Of a stretch of 64,000 nt of DNA, positions 55,892 to 64,000 are shown piece after piece. Below the pieces are notes generated by a model. The model was not told the DNA's origin. It saw only the letters and a program-made list of their open reading frames with translations, and ran no database searches. Made by a program: the position numbers and the translations under genes. How positions within the stretch are numbered: the stretch's first letter is position 1; the number at the start of each line of letters is the position of its first letter. Source of the DNA: Pannonibacter phragmitetus DSM 14782 (GTDB taxonomy: Bacteria > Pseudomonadota > Alphaproteobacteria > Rhizobiales > Stappiaceae); assembly GCF_000382365.1 (NCBI RefSeq), contig NZ_KB908235.1, forward strand, positions 1 through 64,000, written 5' to 3'.

Positions 55892-56605
55892 TCAATGCGG
55901 CAGGAAACTCTCGAAAAGGGCGCCCATCTGCCGGTCCAGCCGGCCCCAGCTGCTGAGCAGCTTCATGTCGAAGCGGTAGCTGGCCACGAGATCCGGGGCG
56001 AGGCGCATGTCGCGCATGCAGCTTGCCGGAGCATCTTTCGGCAGTCTGCAGCGGGCGGCAAATCCGGTTTCAAGCCCTGTGCCGTCGTCCTCGTAGAACA
56101 GGACGTCTTCGCTGGCGCCCGCCTTGCCGGACATGTCGAGCATGTAGAGCCCGGCCTGTCCCACCTGCGGCTTTCCGGCGGCTAGGCGCCGAAGCGTTGT
56201 GTCCATCCGCTCCATGACTGTCTCGACCTTGCGGGACGCCATCAGTTCCACGGTGACCGGCAGTTCCGCAGCGGCCCGGCTGCCCCTGTTCCCGCTGGTG
56301 CCGGCATAGCCCGTCATGGAGGGCCAGTTGACTTCCAGGGTCAGCCGCTCGTGGAACGAGCCTTCCTTGCGCTGCTCCGGCTTGGGCAGCATGTTCATGG
56401 GAACCGTAACCCTGCGGTCGCCAAGCCAGAGCGTGACAAGGCGGGCCTCGGCCGTGCGCAACTCCGCCTGAGTGGCCGCCTGTTCAATCCAGCCGCCAAT
56501 CATCTTCGCAATATAGGCAAGGGTCAGCAGCACCAGCAGCGTGAGAATCAGAGCGGAATGGAACGGCCGGTAACCTGTTGCCTTGGGTAGGGTGACCGGC
56601 ATCAT
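55892..56605 (-). CDS. Single-span inner-membrane protein of unknown function
   Basis: The product has about 237 residues. One membrane helix (ALILTLLVLLTLAYIAKMIG) near residue 25 is followed by a short helical linker and a periplasmic part with LWLGDRRVTVPMNML. Two cysteines (RCRLP, SCMRD) may form a disulfide. The ATG at 56605 follows AGGTGG. The family is not recognised. Confidence 0.6.
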   Translation of the reverse strand: MMPVTLPKATGYRPFHSALILTLLVLLTLAYIAKMIGGWIEQAATQAELRTAEARLVTLWLGDRRVTVPMNMLPKPEQRKEGSFHERLTLEVNWPSMTGYAGTSGNRGSRAAAELPVTVELMASRKVETVMERMDTTLRRLAAGKPQVGQAGLYMLDMSGKAGASEDVLFYEDDGTGLETGFAARCRLPKDAPASCMRDMRLAPDLVASYRFDMKLLSSWGRLDRQMGALFESFLPH

Positions 56606-56827
56606 GGCCGCCACCTGCGGGCTCTGCGCGCAAAGCAGCCGTCAGCATTTCCGTGCCAAAGCAGGACAGATGTTCCAGAACGGTATGGGCAGACCTGTGA
56701 TGGTTGCTGCATTCGCTTGGTTTCTGTTCCGTTCGTGACCGCCGGAAACCGGCATGCGGTTTGCACTTCCCCTCCTGTCTCCGTGAGGACAGACTCACGT
56801 CCCGATGGTTAACAAGAGGTTAATGCC

Positions 56828-57157
56828 GTGCTTCTTGAACTGCTGCTTGCCGTTTACATGGGCTGCGCCGGCTTCGTTGCAGCGGGCCTGATTGGAAGCG
56901 CTTATCAACTTGTTACCGACTCGCCACCCAGTTTCCAGATCCCGGCGCACAGTATCGCAGGAATTCTGGGGGTTGTTCTGGTCTGTGTCTTCGCCGGACC
57001 CTTTATTATCATGCGCAATGCCATCCGTGGGCGGCGGCTGGAAGGGCGCCCGGTTGGCTGGCTGGTGGCCTCCTCCACCATTGCAGGCATGTGGAGCCTG
57101 TGCTCTGGTGTCCTCGTAATGCATTTTGCGCTGGGGCTTGCCAACTCGTGGTCGTGA
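56828..57157 (+). CDS. Small multi-span membrane protein (DUF6949-like)
   Basis: This 109-residue protein has three hydrophobic segments ([58 protein letters not shown]). It resembles a small alphaproteobacterial family I believe is DUF6949, without certainty. Start is the GTG at 56828 with AGAGG upstream. It precedes the carbonic anhydrase-like gene by 28 bp. Confidence 0.6.
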   Translation: MLLELLLAVYMGCAGFVAAGLIGSAYQLVTDSPPSFQIPAHSIAGILGVVLVCVFAGPFIIMRNAIRGRRLEGRPVGWLVASSTIAGMWSLCSGVLVMHFALGLANSWS

Positions 57158-57185
57158 TCCCGGTGTGACAGACCGGGAGGAAAAC

Positions 57186-57713
57186 ATGACGCTCTACCGC
57201 CTTGAAGACCGGACGCCGGAACTTGCTGCTGACGGAGCCTGCTGGGTGGCGCCGACGGCGGTGCTGATCGGGTCGGTGCGGCTGGAAGAGGGGGCGAGCG
57301 TCTGGTTCGGCGCCGTGCTGCGCGGCGACAACGAGCTGATCCTCGTGGGGAAGAACAGCAATGTCCAGGACGGCTGCGTGCTGCACACGGACATGGGCTA
57401 TCCTCTGACCATCGGCGAGGGCTGCACCATCGGCCACAAGGCCATCCTGCACGGCTGCACCATCGGCAGCAATTCCCTCATCGGTATGGGCGCGACGGTG
57501 CTGAACGGCGCCAAGATCGGCCGCAACTGCATCGTGGGCGCCAATGCGCTGATCCCTGAGGGCAAGGAAATCCCGGACAATTCGCTGGTGGTGGGCATGC
57601 CGGGCCGTGTTGCGCGGACGCTGGATGCCGCGGCCGAAGAAGGCCTGCGCAAATCGGCCGCAGGCTACGTGCGCAACTGGCAGAGGTTCAAGGCCGGGCT
57701 GGCGCCCCTTTGA
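57186..57713 (+). CDS. Gamma carbonic anhydrase-family hexapeptide protein
   Basis: This 175-residue left-handed beta-helix protein of the YrdA/PaaY type has [33 protein letters not shown] and [15 protein letters not shown], in which three histidines would bind the metal. The ATG at 57186 follows GGGAGGAAA. Activity as carbonic anhydrase is not assured for this branch. Confidence 0.9.
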   Translation: MTLYRLEDRTPELAADGACWVAPTAVLIGSVRLEEGASVWFGAVLRGDNELILVGKNSNVQDGCVLHTDMGYPLTIGEGCTIGHKAILHGCTIGSNSLIGMGATVLNGAKIGRNCIVGANALIPEGKEIPDNSLVVGMPGRVARTLDAAAEEGLRKSAAGYVRNWQRFKAGLAPL

Positions 57714-57760
57714 ACTCACGACTGAATGAGGATGCTCCGCCGCAATACGCCCGAAAAGGC

Positions 57761-57793
57761 GGGAGCCGGTCTCGCGGGGGCGGACCGGCTCCC
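57761..57793. terminator. Hairpin between convergent genes
   Basis: GGGAGCCGGTC (57761-57771) pairs perfectly with GACCGGCTCCC (57783-57793). It lies between the carbonic anhydrase-like gene and the convergent BTLCP gene and can serve both; no long T-run follows. Confidence 0.6.
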
Positions 57794-57888
57794 TGAACCC
57801 GGCCGTGGTTGGGATGGGGAGGGTGGGGACGCGGCCGGGCTGTTCTGTCGGGCTCCGGGACGTCCCGGAACGCTTCCGTATGCGGGTC

Positions 57889-58503
57889 TCAATTTCCGAT
57901 GCTGGCCACGGTGGTGACGCGGGTATCGGAAATGCTGGTCCAGGCGGCTGCCGATGTCGTGGCCTGCCGCTTCACGTAGCGGTAGGGCGTCGAGTACCAG
58001 GGCAGCACGGCCTCGATCTGGTTGTCGAGGATCAGGTCGCCCTGATCCGTGCGGACCGTCAGGACCGCATGGCCTTCGTTGTTGATGTCCTTCACCACCG
58101 TGATCAGCAGCGCGCTTGCGGGCCATCCGGCCTTCATCAGACGGCGCTGCTTCTCGATCACATATTCCTCGCAGTCGCCAACGCCATTGTCCGGAAAGGT
58201 CCAGTACTCGGGCACGCCGAACTGTTCCATGTCCGTCACGGGACGGATTTCCCGGTTGACGGTGGCATTGACCGAAAGCAGTTCCTCGAAACGCTCTTCC
58301 GAGAGCTTCACGACAACCGGCTTGCTGGTGCTGGCAGCACAGGCCGCCGGATTTTCCTTGCAGAAGACGAGATGTCCCTGCGGCGCTGCCGCAGCACCGG
58401 CCATGGCCATATAGCGGCCCGGATTGGCGCTTGCTGCTGTGGCATACATGACTGCCGCAAAGGCAGCACATGCGATGATTGGTTTCCAGATCTTTATCTT
58501 CAT
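57889..58503 (-). CDS. Transglutaminase-like cysteine peptidase (BTLCP)
   Basis: This 204-residue secreted protein has a signal peptide of ~26 residues (ends ATAASA before NPGRYM). The BTLCP domain has GVGDCEEYVIEKQRRLMKAG with the catalytic Cys, NEGHAVLTVRTDQGDLILDN with His and Asp. LapG-type members cleave adhesins, but the family is broad. GGGAGG precedes the ATG. Confidence 0.88.
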   Translation of the reverse strand: MKIKIWKPIIACAAFAAVMYATAASANPGRYMAMAGAAAAPQGHLVFCKENPAACAASTSKPVVVKLSEERFEELLSVNATVNREIRPVTDMEQFGVPEYWTFPDNGVGDCEEYVIEKQRRLMKAGWPASALLITVVKDINNEGHAVLTVRTDQGDLILDNQIEAVLPWYSTPYRYVKRQATTSAAAWTSISDTRVTTVASIGN

Positions 58504-58932
58504 GTCGTCGCCCTCCCCAAGGCTGACGACACCATTGCATCTGCGATTTTATTTGCATCTAAGTCAGGTCATCGCTTTTTCGATGATGTTTATCTGAATT
58601 TGACTTGAGTTTGAGCTTTATTTTATTTGATTTTGAATTGAGTTTTATATTGATTTGAATAAAGTTTTACAGATCTGATGCAAGGTCATGATTTCAAAGT
58701 CAATTTTCAGAAATCGGGTGGCTGTGGCGGAGGGCCGGTGCTCCGCAATCCCGTCAGAAGGCCGTTTCCGCCCCGCGCGGGCGAGGAAAGAAAGCTGAAA
58801 CCATACGGGGATTTTCTGTGTTGCCGGGCGTATTGGCCTTGCCGAGTTCCTTCCCCAGGAGGCGGCCTCACTCTGCGGCAAGGCGGGAGCATGAGCCTTG
58901 AGAGGGCGGAATGGTTCAAAGACCTTCCGCAC
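58504..58932. other. Intergenic region with an AT-rich patch
   Basis: 58540-58675 is markedly AT-rich with repeated TTTGA/TTGATT words (TTTGATTTTGAATTGAG and variants), unlike the surrounding genome; it probably includes the BTLCP promoter. From ~58700 the sequence is GC-rich again. The plus-strand open frame here has no convincing protein features. An unannotated small RNA ending at the terminator at 58933-58964 cannot be excluded. Confidence 0.4.
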
Positions 58933-58964
58933 AAAAAAAATCCCGGCCTTGAGCCGGGATTTTT
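58933..58964. terminator. Bidirectional Rho-independent terminator
   Basis: ATCCCGGC (58940-58947), loop CTTGA, GCCGGGAT (58953-58960), with A-run on the left and TTTTT on the right, so it works on both strands. It lies 60 bp after the PilZ gene stop (minus strand). Confidence 0.85.
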
Positions 58965-59026
58965 GCAAGTCTTCTTGAAGGAATTGCCGGTTTGCGATGA
59001 CTGCCCGGAAGGGCGGCACGCTGGCA

Positions 59027-59683
59027 TTATGCCGGCGGCGTGCTGCCATCCTGCGGATCATCCGGGACCATATGCTGTTCAAGCAGGGCCTGATTCTGGA
59101 TCACGGCGAACTCCAGGGCGATACCGCCTTCGAGATGGCGGACGACTCGGGCCCGCATCTTGCCCAAAGTGATTTCGGTGCCGATGGGCGGCCGTGCCGG
59201 GCAGGAGAGAGCCACGCCGGAGAGTGACACGTCGATGATGCGGCACATATAGGCGCTGCCATCGGGCAGAACGATGCGGGTGAACGGGTTCTTCGGCACG
59301 AAACGCTCGTGACGCCGGTCTTCCGGCAGGTTCAGCTCGTTGCGGTTGGCCAGCCAGGTCAGCACGCTGGCGATCTTGTCGCGCTTGCGCGGTGTGTTGG
59401 CCAGCGCTACGGCAAAGCCGCCGTCGATCTCGCGGGCAATCGTTCCTTCCACCCGGCCAACATGGTCCAGATAGGCCACCACCTTTTCGCCAATACGTCC
59501 GGCCACGGGCGTGATCAGTGCCATGCCGCCAGGCGACATGTTGACGACCTGACAGGGATATTCCTGCCGGTTTTCCAGCATGAAGCGGCCAAGGACATTC
59601 ACCTTCACGCGCTGGTGACGGCGCCGGTCCGTGCCCTTTGCGGGCAGACCGTGAGCGGGCCTGGCAGCTTCTGCTGCTGTCAT
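59027..59683 (-). CDS. Tandem PilZ-domain protein, putative c-di-GMP effector
   Basis: This 218-residue protein shows two PilZ-like repeats. The first starts DRRRHQRVKVNVLGRFML with VVNMSPGGMALIT (about 20-100). The second starts DRRHERFVPKNPF with IIDVSLSGVALSC (about 120-200). The RxxxR and DxSxxG-type motifs that bind c-di-GMP are well kept in the second repeat and altered in the first (NMSPGG). It may link c-di-GMP to motility or surface functions. Confidence 0.88.
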   Translation of the reverse strand: MTAAEAARPAHGLPAKGTDRRRHQRVKVNVLGRFMLENRQEYPCQVVNMSPGGMALITPVAGRIGEKVVAYLDHVGRVEGTIAREIDGGFAVALANTPRKRDKIASVLTWLANRNELNLPEDRRHERFVPKNPFTRIVLPDGSAYMCRIIDVSLSGVALSCPARPPIGTEITLGKMRARVVRHLEGGIALEFAVIQNQALLEQHMVPDDPQDGSTPPA

Positions 59684-59780
59684 GAATATTGTTTCCCTAT
59701 CTTATGCGGGAGGAATCTTGTTCTCCACGGACACGATAGGCGGGGACTATTAACATTGCGTAAGATCAGCTCTAGTCCTT

Positions 59781-60425
59781 TCAGATCTTGCCGCCGTCAT
59801 AGACCGTCAAATGCCCGACCCGTCTTGTCCCTTCCATGGATGGTGCAGCAAGATGAGCCTGCCCGCCATTGATGATCTGCGGAACTGCCGTGCGGCGCGG
59901 TGCAGGGGTGCCCGTCAGGAAGGACGGGCGCTCATCTGGCCAGATCAGCCGCAGGCTGGAGATGGACTGGTTCAAAATGGGATGCAGGCCCAGCCAGTAG
60001 GGACGCTCGAAGCTGGCGCTGGCACCAAGGATGCGGCTGCGGCCTTCGCCCGGCATGTGCAGGGGAAGCAGCAGCATTTCCATCTTCAGAACCTGATTGC
60101 GCTCGGTGTGCCCGTCGACGCCGATGATTGCTGCCGCCGCATCTTCAGTGATCGCGGCCATGACGGAGGCGAGGGCTTCCCGGTCCTCATTTCCCCAGCC
60201 GCGCAGGAAATTGCGGCCCTTGAGTTCGCGGCAATGGGTGGAGCACAGGCGTGTTCCTGCGAGGCGGTAGCGGTAGGTGTCCTGATCGACAGCTTCCAGA
60301 ATGAAGGTGTCGCCGAGCAGGCCGCGAATCCGGCCCGGGTCGATCTCCGACCGGTTCGGGGCGGTGCGGGTGCCGCGCAGTTCGTCCCAATACTGATAAA
60401 GGGTACGGTTGACGCCATGCTTCAT
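59781..60425 (-). CDS. PAS_5-type PAS domain protein
   Basis: This 214-residue protein starts KHGVNRTLYQYWDELRGTRT, followed by PGRIRGLLGDTFILEAVDQD and YRYRLAGTRLCSTHCRELKG, the PAS_5 pattern of alphaproteobacteria. No output domain is present. AAGGA lies before the ATG at 60425; a GTG at 60446 is possible. It lies just upstream of the PilZ gene on the same strand. Confidence 0.82.
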   Translation of the reverse strand: MKHGVNRTLYQYWDELRGTRTAPNRSEIDPGRIRGLLGDTFILEAVDQDTYRYRLAGTRLCSTHCRELKGRNFLRGWGNEDREALASVMAAITEDAAAAIIGVDGHTERNQVLKMEMLLLPLHMPGEGRSRILGASASFERPYWLGLHPILNQSISSLRLIWPDERPSFLTGTPAPRRTAVPQIINGGQAHLAAPSMEGTRRVGHLTVYDGGKI

Positions 60426-60836
60426 TTTGACCGGTCCTTCTGCCACTTTTGCGCCGCTGCGGCATGCGTGTCCATATCTGGGACAGTTCTCCGCGCCTGC
60501 GCTGGTTCTGCCGGTTACAGAGCATTTACTATGCCAACCGGGCCTGTGGGCGAAAAAATCACCGGCTTTCCTAAAGTTTGAACGGATTTTTAAGGTTACT
60601 CCAAGCTTGCGCTTGCTCCGGAAATTGCTTTGGAACAGGCTGAAATCTGCACGTGAGACAAGTCCGGCGATCCAGACCGGTCACTGCGCGGCGCATTTAT
60701 CCGGGCCTTGCGGCAGGTGCGGGGTCCGGAACAGGTCATGAGGCGCCCGTTGCCGGCAAGGCGGCGGGCGCCTTGTCTTTATCTTGTCTTTCCGGGGCAG
60801 ACCCTTAAGTGTCTGCACATGAGCCGGGCATCCTTA
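60426..60836. other. Intergenic region with a GC-rich hairpin
   Basis: About 400 bases before the rhomboid gene. GGCGCCCG (60742-60749) pairs with CGGGCGCC (60765-60772) and is followed by TTGTCTTT, a fair terminator. It has no assigned gene in front of it on the plus strand; the open frame ending at 60741 (TGA) has no recognisable protein features. A short unannotated transcript is possible. Confidence 0.4.
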
Positions 60837-61655
60837 ATGTCCGCAAGTGAAACAGATGTCAGGATTGAACCGGTCAAAATGAACCAGCCCCAGCCGATTG
60901 CTCCCTCCAGTGGCCTGCCGCCGCAAGGCCCGCTCCCGCCAAGGCAGAAGGCCTTCAACATTCCTGCCGTGGTGGCCGTTCTGGCGGGTCTGATTCTGGC
61001 GGTTCACCTGATCCGCACGGAGTTTCTGAGCGCGGATGCCAATTACGAGCTTCTGGTGCTGTTCGGCTTCTGGCCTGCCCGTTACAGCGCGGAGCTTTTT
61101 GGCGCGGGGCTCGTGCCGGGCGGATATGCGGCGGACGCCTGGTCGTTTCTGACCTATGCCTTCCTCCATGGCAGCTGGGCGCATGTGGGCATGAACATGG
61201 CCTGGATGATTGCCTTTGCGCCGCCTTTGGCGGTTCGTCTTGGCACCGTCCGCTTTCTCGCCCTGAGTGCGGTGGCGGCCATCGCCGGCGTGCTGGTGCA
61301 TCTGGCGCTGCATTTCGGCGAGGCTGTGCCGGTGATCGGGGCTTCTGCCGCCGTGTCCGGGCAAATGGCGGCGGTGTTCCGTTTCGCCTTTCAGCCGGGC
61401 GGGCCGATGGCCGGCGGCAACCGCAATGATCCGCGGGCCTATGAGCTGCCGGTTGCGCCCTTGCGTGATGTCCTTTGGAATGCCCGCGTCCGCAATCTGT
61501 TGATCCTCTGGTTCGGCATCAACCTGCTGTTCGGCGTGGCGGGCGGGGAACTCCTCGGTGCCTCCGGCGATATTGCCTGGGAAGCCCATGTGGGCGGCTT
61601 TCTGGCCGGGTTCCTCCTGTTTCCCTATTTCGACCCGGTCCGGCGGTTGCGGTAA
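60837..61655 (+). CDS. Rhomboid-family intramembrane serine protease
   Basis: The product has about 272 residues and six membrane helices. HGSWAHVGMNMAWMIAFAPP is the H-x-x-x-N loop, GASAAVSGQMAA holds the catalytic serine and WEAHVGGFLAGF the catalytic histidine. Start uncertain: ATGs at 60819, 60837 and 60879 are in frame and none has a good ribosome site; I take the middle one. Substrates are unknown. Confidence 0.85.
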   Translation: MSASETDVRIEPVKMNQPQPIAPSSGLPPQGPLPPRQKAFNIPAVVAVLAGLILAVHLIRTEFLSADANYELLVLFGFWPARYSAELFGAGLVPGGYAADAWSFLTYAFLHGSWAHVGMNMAWMIAFAPPLAVRLGTVRFLALSAVAAIAGVLVHLALHFGEAVPVIGASAAVSGQMAAVFRFAFQPGGPMAGGNRNDPRAYELPVAPLRDVLWNARVRNLLILWFGINLLFGVAGGELLGASGDIAWEAHVGGFLAGFLLFPYFDPVRRLR

Positions 61656-61790
61656 TGTGACGTTAAGTGAAGCTCTCCGCCCAATGCAGGGTTTGCATCC
61701 GCTGCGCTTTTGAGGGCATGATGAACATCAGGTTACCGCCGGGAGGAACTGGGAGGTAGCCGGTGCCACGTCAGCTATCGGGAGAGCAGC

Positions 61791-62222
61791 ATGACAGTAG
61801 CTTCGATTCTCAATACCAAAGGCCGTGACGTGATCACGGCAAGTGCGTCGGCCACGGCCGGCGACATCTGCAAGCTTCTTGCGGAAAAGCGGATTGGCGC
61901 GGTGGTGATCACGGATGCGAAGCGGCACATCGAAGGTATCGTGTCGGAACGTGATATCGTGCGTGTCATCGGTCTGGAAGGGCCGGAAGCCCTGAACAAG
62001 CCGGTGACGGCCGTGATGACCCGCACCGTGATCAGCGCTTCGGAAGGCGATACGCTCAACAGCATCATGGCCCGGATGACATCCGGCCGCTTCCGCCACA
62101 TGCCTGTCGTGTCCGGCGGCAAGCTGACCGGCCTCATCTCCATCGGCGACGTGGTCAAGCACCGCATTGCGCAGGTGGAAGAGGAAGCCGAGCAGATGCG
62201 CAATTACATCGCTATGGCCTAA
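61791..62222 (+). CDS. CBS-domain pair protein
   Basis: This 143-residue protein is made of two CBS domains (VASILNTKGRDVITASASAT, then VTAVMTRTVISASEGDTL) with GIVSERDIVRVIGLEG and GLISIGDVVKHRIAQVEEEA. Standalone CBS pairs sense adenine nucleotides or stress and are common in alphaproteobacteria. GGGAGAGCAGC precedes the ATG. Confidence 0.92.
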   Translation: MTVASILNTKGRDVITASASATAGDICKLLAEKRIGAVVITDAKRHIEGIVSERDIVRVIGLEGPEALNKPVTAVMTRTVISASEGDTLNSIMARMTSGRFRHMPVVSGGKLTGLISIGDVVKHRIAQVEEEAEQMRNYIAMA

Positions 62223-62275
62223 AGGCCTTGCGTGGCCCCGGCAGGCCTGCCGGGGCTGCGAGTGCTTCAGCCTGT

Positions 62276-62710
62276 TTATCTGCCTGCAGGAAACAGACGC
62301 GGATGCTCGATCTTGGGGCAGCGGTTCATGATCACCGTCAACCCTGCAGCTTCTGCTTCGGCAGCCGCTTGCGGGTGCTCGATGCCAAGCTGCATCCAGA
62401 TCACTTTCGGATGGCTGGCCAGCGCCAGCGCCTCGGTGACAATGGCTGGCACAGCATCGGAAGCGCGGAAAATGTCCACCATGTCCACCGGCACCGGGAT
62501 ATCCGTCAGGCTGGCATAGACCGTGCGGCCCAGCAGCTCCTTGCCCGCGAGCCCTGGATTGACGGGATAGACCTCGAAACCCTGATCAATCAGGAATTCC
62601 ATCACGTGATGCACCGGCCGGTCTGCATTGGCGCTGGCGCCGATGATGGCGATGGTTTTCGTTTCTTCAAGGATCTGCCGGATCAGGCTGTCGGGATAGG
62701 CGGGTGTCAT
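62276..62710 (-). CDS. CoA-binding protein (YccU-like)
   Basis: This 144-residue Rossmann-like protein has TIAIIGASANADRPVHHVME, VYPVNPGLAGKELLGRTVYA and IWMQLGIEHPQAAAEAEAAG, the succinyl-CoA-synthetase-type CoA-binding fold. The ATG at 62710 has GGAGA about 9 bases upstream and lies just past the end of the enoyl-CoA hydratase gene. Role unknown. Confidence 0.9.
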   Translation of the reverse strand: MTPAYPDSLIRQILEETKTIAIIGASANADRPVHHVMEFLIDQGFEVYPVNPGLAGKELLGRTVYASLTDIPVPVDMVDIFRASDAVPAIVTEALALASHPKVIWMQLGIEHPQAAAEAEAAGLTVIMNRCPKIEHPRLFPAGR

Positions 62711-62712
62711 GG

Positions 62713-63537
62713 TCATTCTCCGGTCCATTCGGGTTTGCGCTTCTGCAGGAAGGCATTGATGCCTTCTTCCGCGTCGCGGGCCATCATGTTCTCCACCATC
62801 ACCGACGCGGCATAGTCATAGGCCTCGCCCAGCGGCATTTCGAGCTGGCGGTAGAACGCCTCCTTGCCAATCTTCAGCGTCAGCGGCGACTTGGAGGCGA
62901 TGACCTCGGCATATTTCTGCACGACCTGTTCCAGATAATCGCCGGGAACTATGCGGTTAATGAGGCCAAAGGATTTGGCGGTGGAGGCGTCGATGCTTTC
63001 CCCCGTCAGCAGCATCTCCATCGCCTGCTTGGGGCTGGCATTGCGGCTCACCGCCACCATGGGGGTGGAGCAGAACAGGCCGATGTTGACGCCCGGCGTG
63101 CAGAAGGTTGCCGTGTCCGTGGCAATCGCCAGATCGCAGGAGGCGACAAGCTGGCAGCCGGCTGCCGTTGCAACGCCCGTCACCACCGCAATCACCGGCT
63201 TGGGCAGGCGCACGATCTGCTGCATCAGGTCCGAACACTGGCGCATGATGGCTTCATAGGTGGCGCGGCCCCGGTCTGCCTCGGCGCGGGCCGCCGTCAG
63301 CTCTTTCAGGTCATGCCCGGCGCAGAACACCTTGCCTTCAGCCCCCAGCAGGATGGCGCGCACCGCCGGATCAATGGCTGCCAGCTCCAGCTCGGCGGAC
63401 AGCGCGGTCATCATCGCCTGCGACAGGGCATTCATCTTCTCCGGCTGCTGCAGCACAAGGCGCAGCACGCCATTGTGCAACAGCTTGCCGATCAGCGGGC
63501 GGGTTTCGGCTGCGGCGGTGTCTTCTGTCTTCTGCAT
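62713..63537 (-). CDS. Enoyl-CoA hydratase family protein
   Basis: This 274-residue crotonase-fold protein has QPEKMNALSQAMMTALSAEL, FCAGHDLKELTAAR, VVTGVATAAGCQLVASCDLA and the C-terminal RDAEEGINAFLQKRKPEWTG. The AAGCQ segment replaces the AxGGG oxyanion loop of standard hydratases, as in ECHDC3-like proteins. It is translated just before the CoA-binding protein, so both probably act on acyl-CoA. Confidence 0.88.
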   Translation of the reverse strand: MQKTEDTAAAETRPLIGKLLHNGVLRLVLQQPEKMNALSQAMMTALSAELELAAIDPAVRAILLGAEGKVFCAGHDLKELTAARAEADRGRATYEAIMRQCSDLMQQIVRLPKPVIAVVTGVATAAGCQLVASCDLAIATDTATFCTPGVNIGLFCSTPMVAVSRNASPKQAMEMLLTGESIDASTAKSFGLINRIVPGDYLEQVVQKYAEVIASKSPLTLKIGKEAFYRQLEMPLGEAYDYAASVMVENMMARDAEEGINAFLQKRKPEWTGE

Positions 63538-63713
63538 TCTGCTTTCCCGGCATGGTCACGATGTGGCCGGAGCATACAGCAGCCGGGCCAGCGGGGAAGC
63601 AGGCAAAAGGGGCGCATCTCTGGTGCTGCCTCCGTCATTTGGCCGATGCCTCTCCTGGTTGGCAAGGGCCGTGTTTCCGGCAAGAGTGAGCTTGGAACGA
63701 GAAGGGGGACGCG

Positions 63714-64000
63714 ATGCAGCCGGTGATGCGTGTGGACGAGGTGGAGGCGTTTCTGCGGGCCGAGTTTCCGCAGGTCTATCTGGACGGACCGCTCACCCGG
63801 GTGGAGGAAATCGCGCCGGGGCTCGCCGCACTGCGCTTTACCGCCAGTGAGCGGCACCTGCGGCCCGGTGGCACAGTGTCCGGCCCCGCGATGATGGCGC
63901 TGGCTGATCTTGCCGCCTATGTGGTGATCCTTGCCCATATCGGCCCGGTGGCGCTGGCGGTGACGACGAATCTCAACATCAACTTCCTGCGGAAGCCCGC
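63714..64000 (+). CDS. PaaI-type hotdog-fold thioesterase, 3' end outside the window
   Basis: The first 95 codons are visible: VDEVEAFLRAEFPQVYLDGP, RHLRPGGTVSGPAMMALADL and TTNLNINFLRKP. Together they give the 4HBT/PaaI pattern, with the P-G-G-T-x-S-G-P stretch at the active site. GAAGGGGGA lies before the ATG at 63714. The gene runs off the window. Confidence 0.85.
   Translation, partial: MQPVMRVDEVEAFLRAEFPQVYLDGPLTRVEEIAPGLAALRFTASERHLRPGGTVSGPAMMALADLAAYVVILAHIGPVALAVTTNLNINFLRKP

Noticed and set aside
58678-59172. A 164-codon plus-strand open frame after the AT-rich patch
   Set aside because: It runs through a bidirectional terminator and into the antisense of the PilZ gene.

Overview
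Organism. The window is GC-rich and densely coded, and the gene families point to an alphaproteobacterium, probably of the order Hyphomicrobiales (Rhizobiales): two IscR-like Rrf2 regulators, a bacterial transglutaminase-like cysteine peptidase, a DUF3126-type protein, PilZ and PAS_5-type proteins. A finer placement, for example Stappiaceae, would be a guess. No rRNA or tRNA gene was seen.

Layout. 1-290 is the end of an IS3-family element that leaves the window. 574-6687 is an operon-like set: a FadR-type GntR regulator, a PLP-dependent C-S lyase-type enzyme and a four-gene sugar-type ABC importer. 6806-13735 (minus strand) is a sulfonate cluster, ssuEADCB, with an FAD/NAD(P)-binding protein and an Rrf2 regulator upstream. 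13903-15401 holds a small membrane protein, an RBBP9-like hydrolase and an Lrp regulator. 15653-20072 is a second Rrf2 regulator followed by a sulfate/thiosulfate importer. 20452-22038 is a foreign-looking, AT-richer AAA+ ATPase. 22392-27396 holds an amine/amino-acid oxidase, a five-copy tandem repeat block and metNIQ. Sulfur acquisition is therefore the theme of the left half (ssu, cys, met, a C-S lyase, and cysE further right).

CRISPR locus. 27659-43517 is a complete type I-E system: cas3, array 1 (35 repeats), a HigBA-type toxin-antitoxin pair, an unknown membrane protein, a regulatory island, cas8e-cse2-cas7-cas5-cas6-cas1-cas2, and array 2 (33 repeats), followed by a HicA-like/HTH pair. 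The two leaders share about 56 bp, and the arrays share one identical and one near-identical spacer.

Main discovery. Between the membrane protein and cas8e lies what looks like a CreTA-type CRISPR-regulated toxin-antitoxin. A one-spacer degenerate mini-CRISPR (34628-34717) ends in a terminator hairpin. Its 32-nt spacer matches 16 of the first 19 bases of a site at 34764-34795 that carries an AAG PAM, and two of the three mismatches (positions 6 and 12) are at positions Cascade does not read. That site overlaps the -35 element of a promoter driving a short transcript with a structured leader, a strong Shine-Dalgarno and a 35-residue hydrophobic peptide (34899-35006), closed by a strong terminator (35025-35057). 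The peptide gene is too short for ordinary ORF calling. The reading is that Cascade plus the mini-crRNA represses a toxin, so loss of Cascade is punished.

Right flank. 44924-64000 is ordinary chromosome: trkH, sfsA, an L,D-transpeptidase, gpt, a CinA-type domain protein, an FAD monooxygenase, two alpha/beta hydrolases, two enoyl-CoA hydratase-type proteins, cysE, a gamma carbonic anhydrase-type protein, PilZ and PAS proteins, a rhomboid protease, a CBS protein, a CoA-binding protein and a truncated thioesterase. Two copies of a ~100-bp dispersed palindromic repeat lie at 47087 and 55785. All assignments come from reading the sequence; no database search was run.
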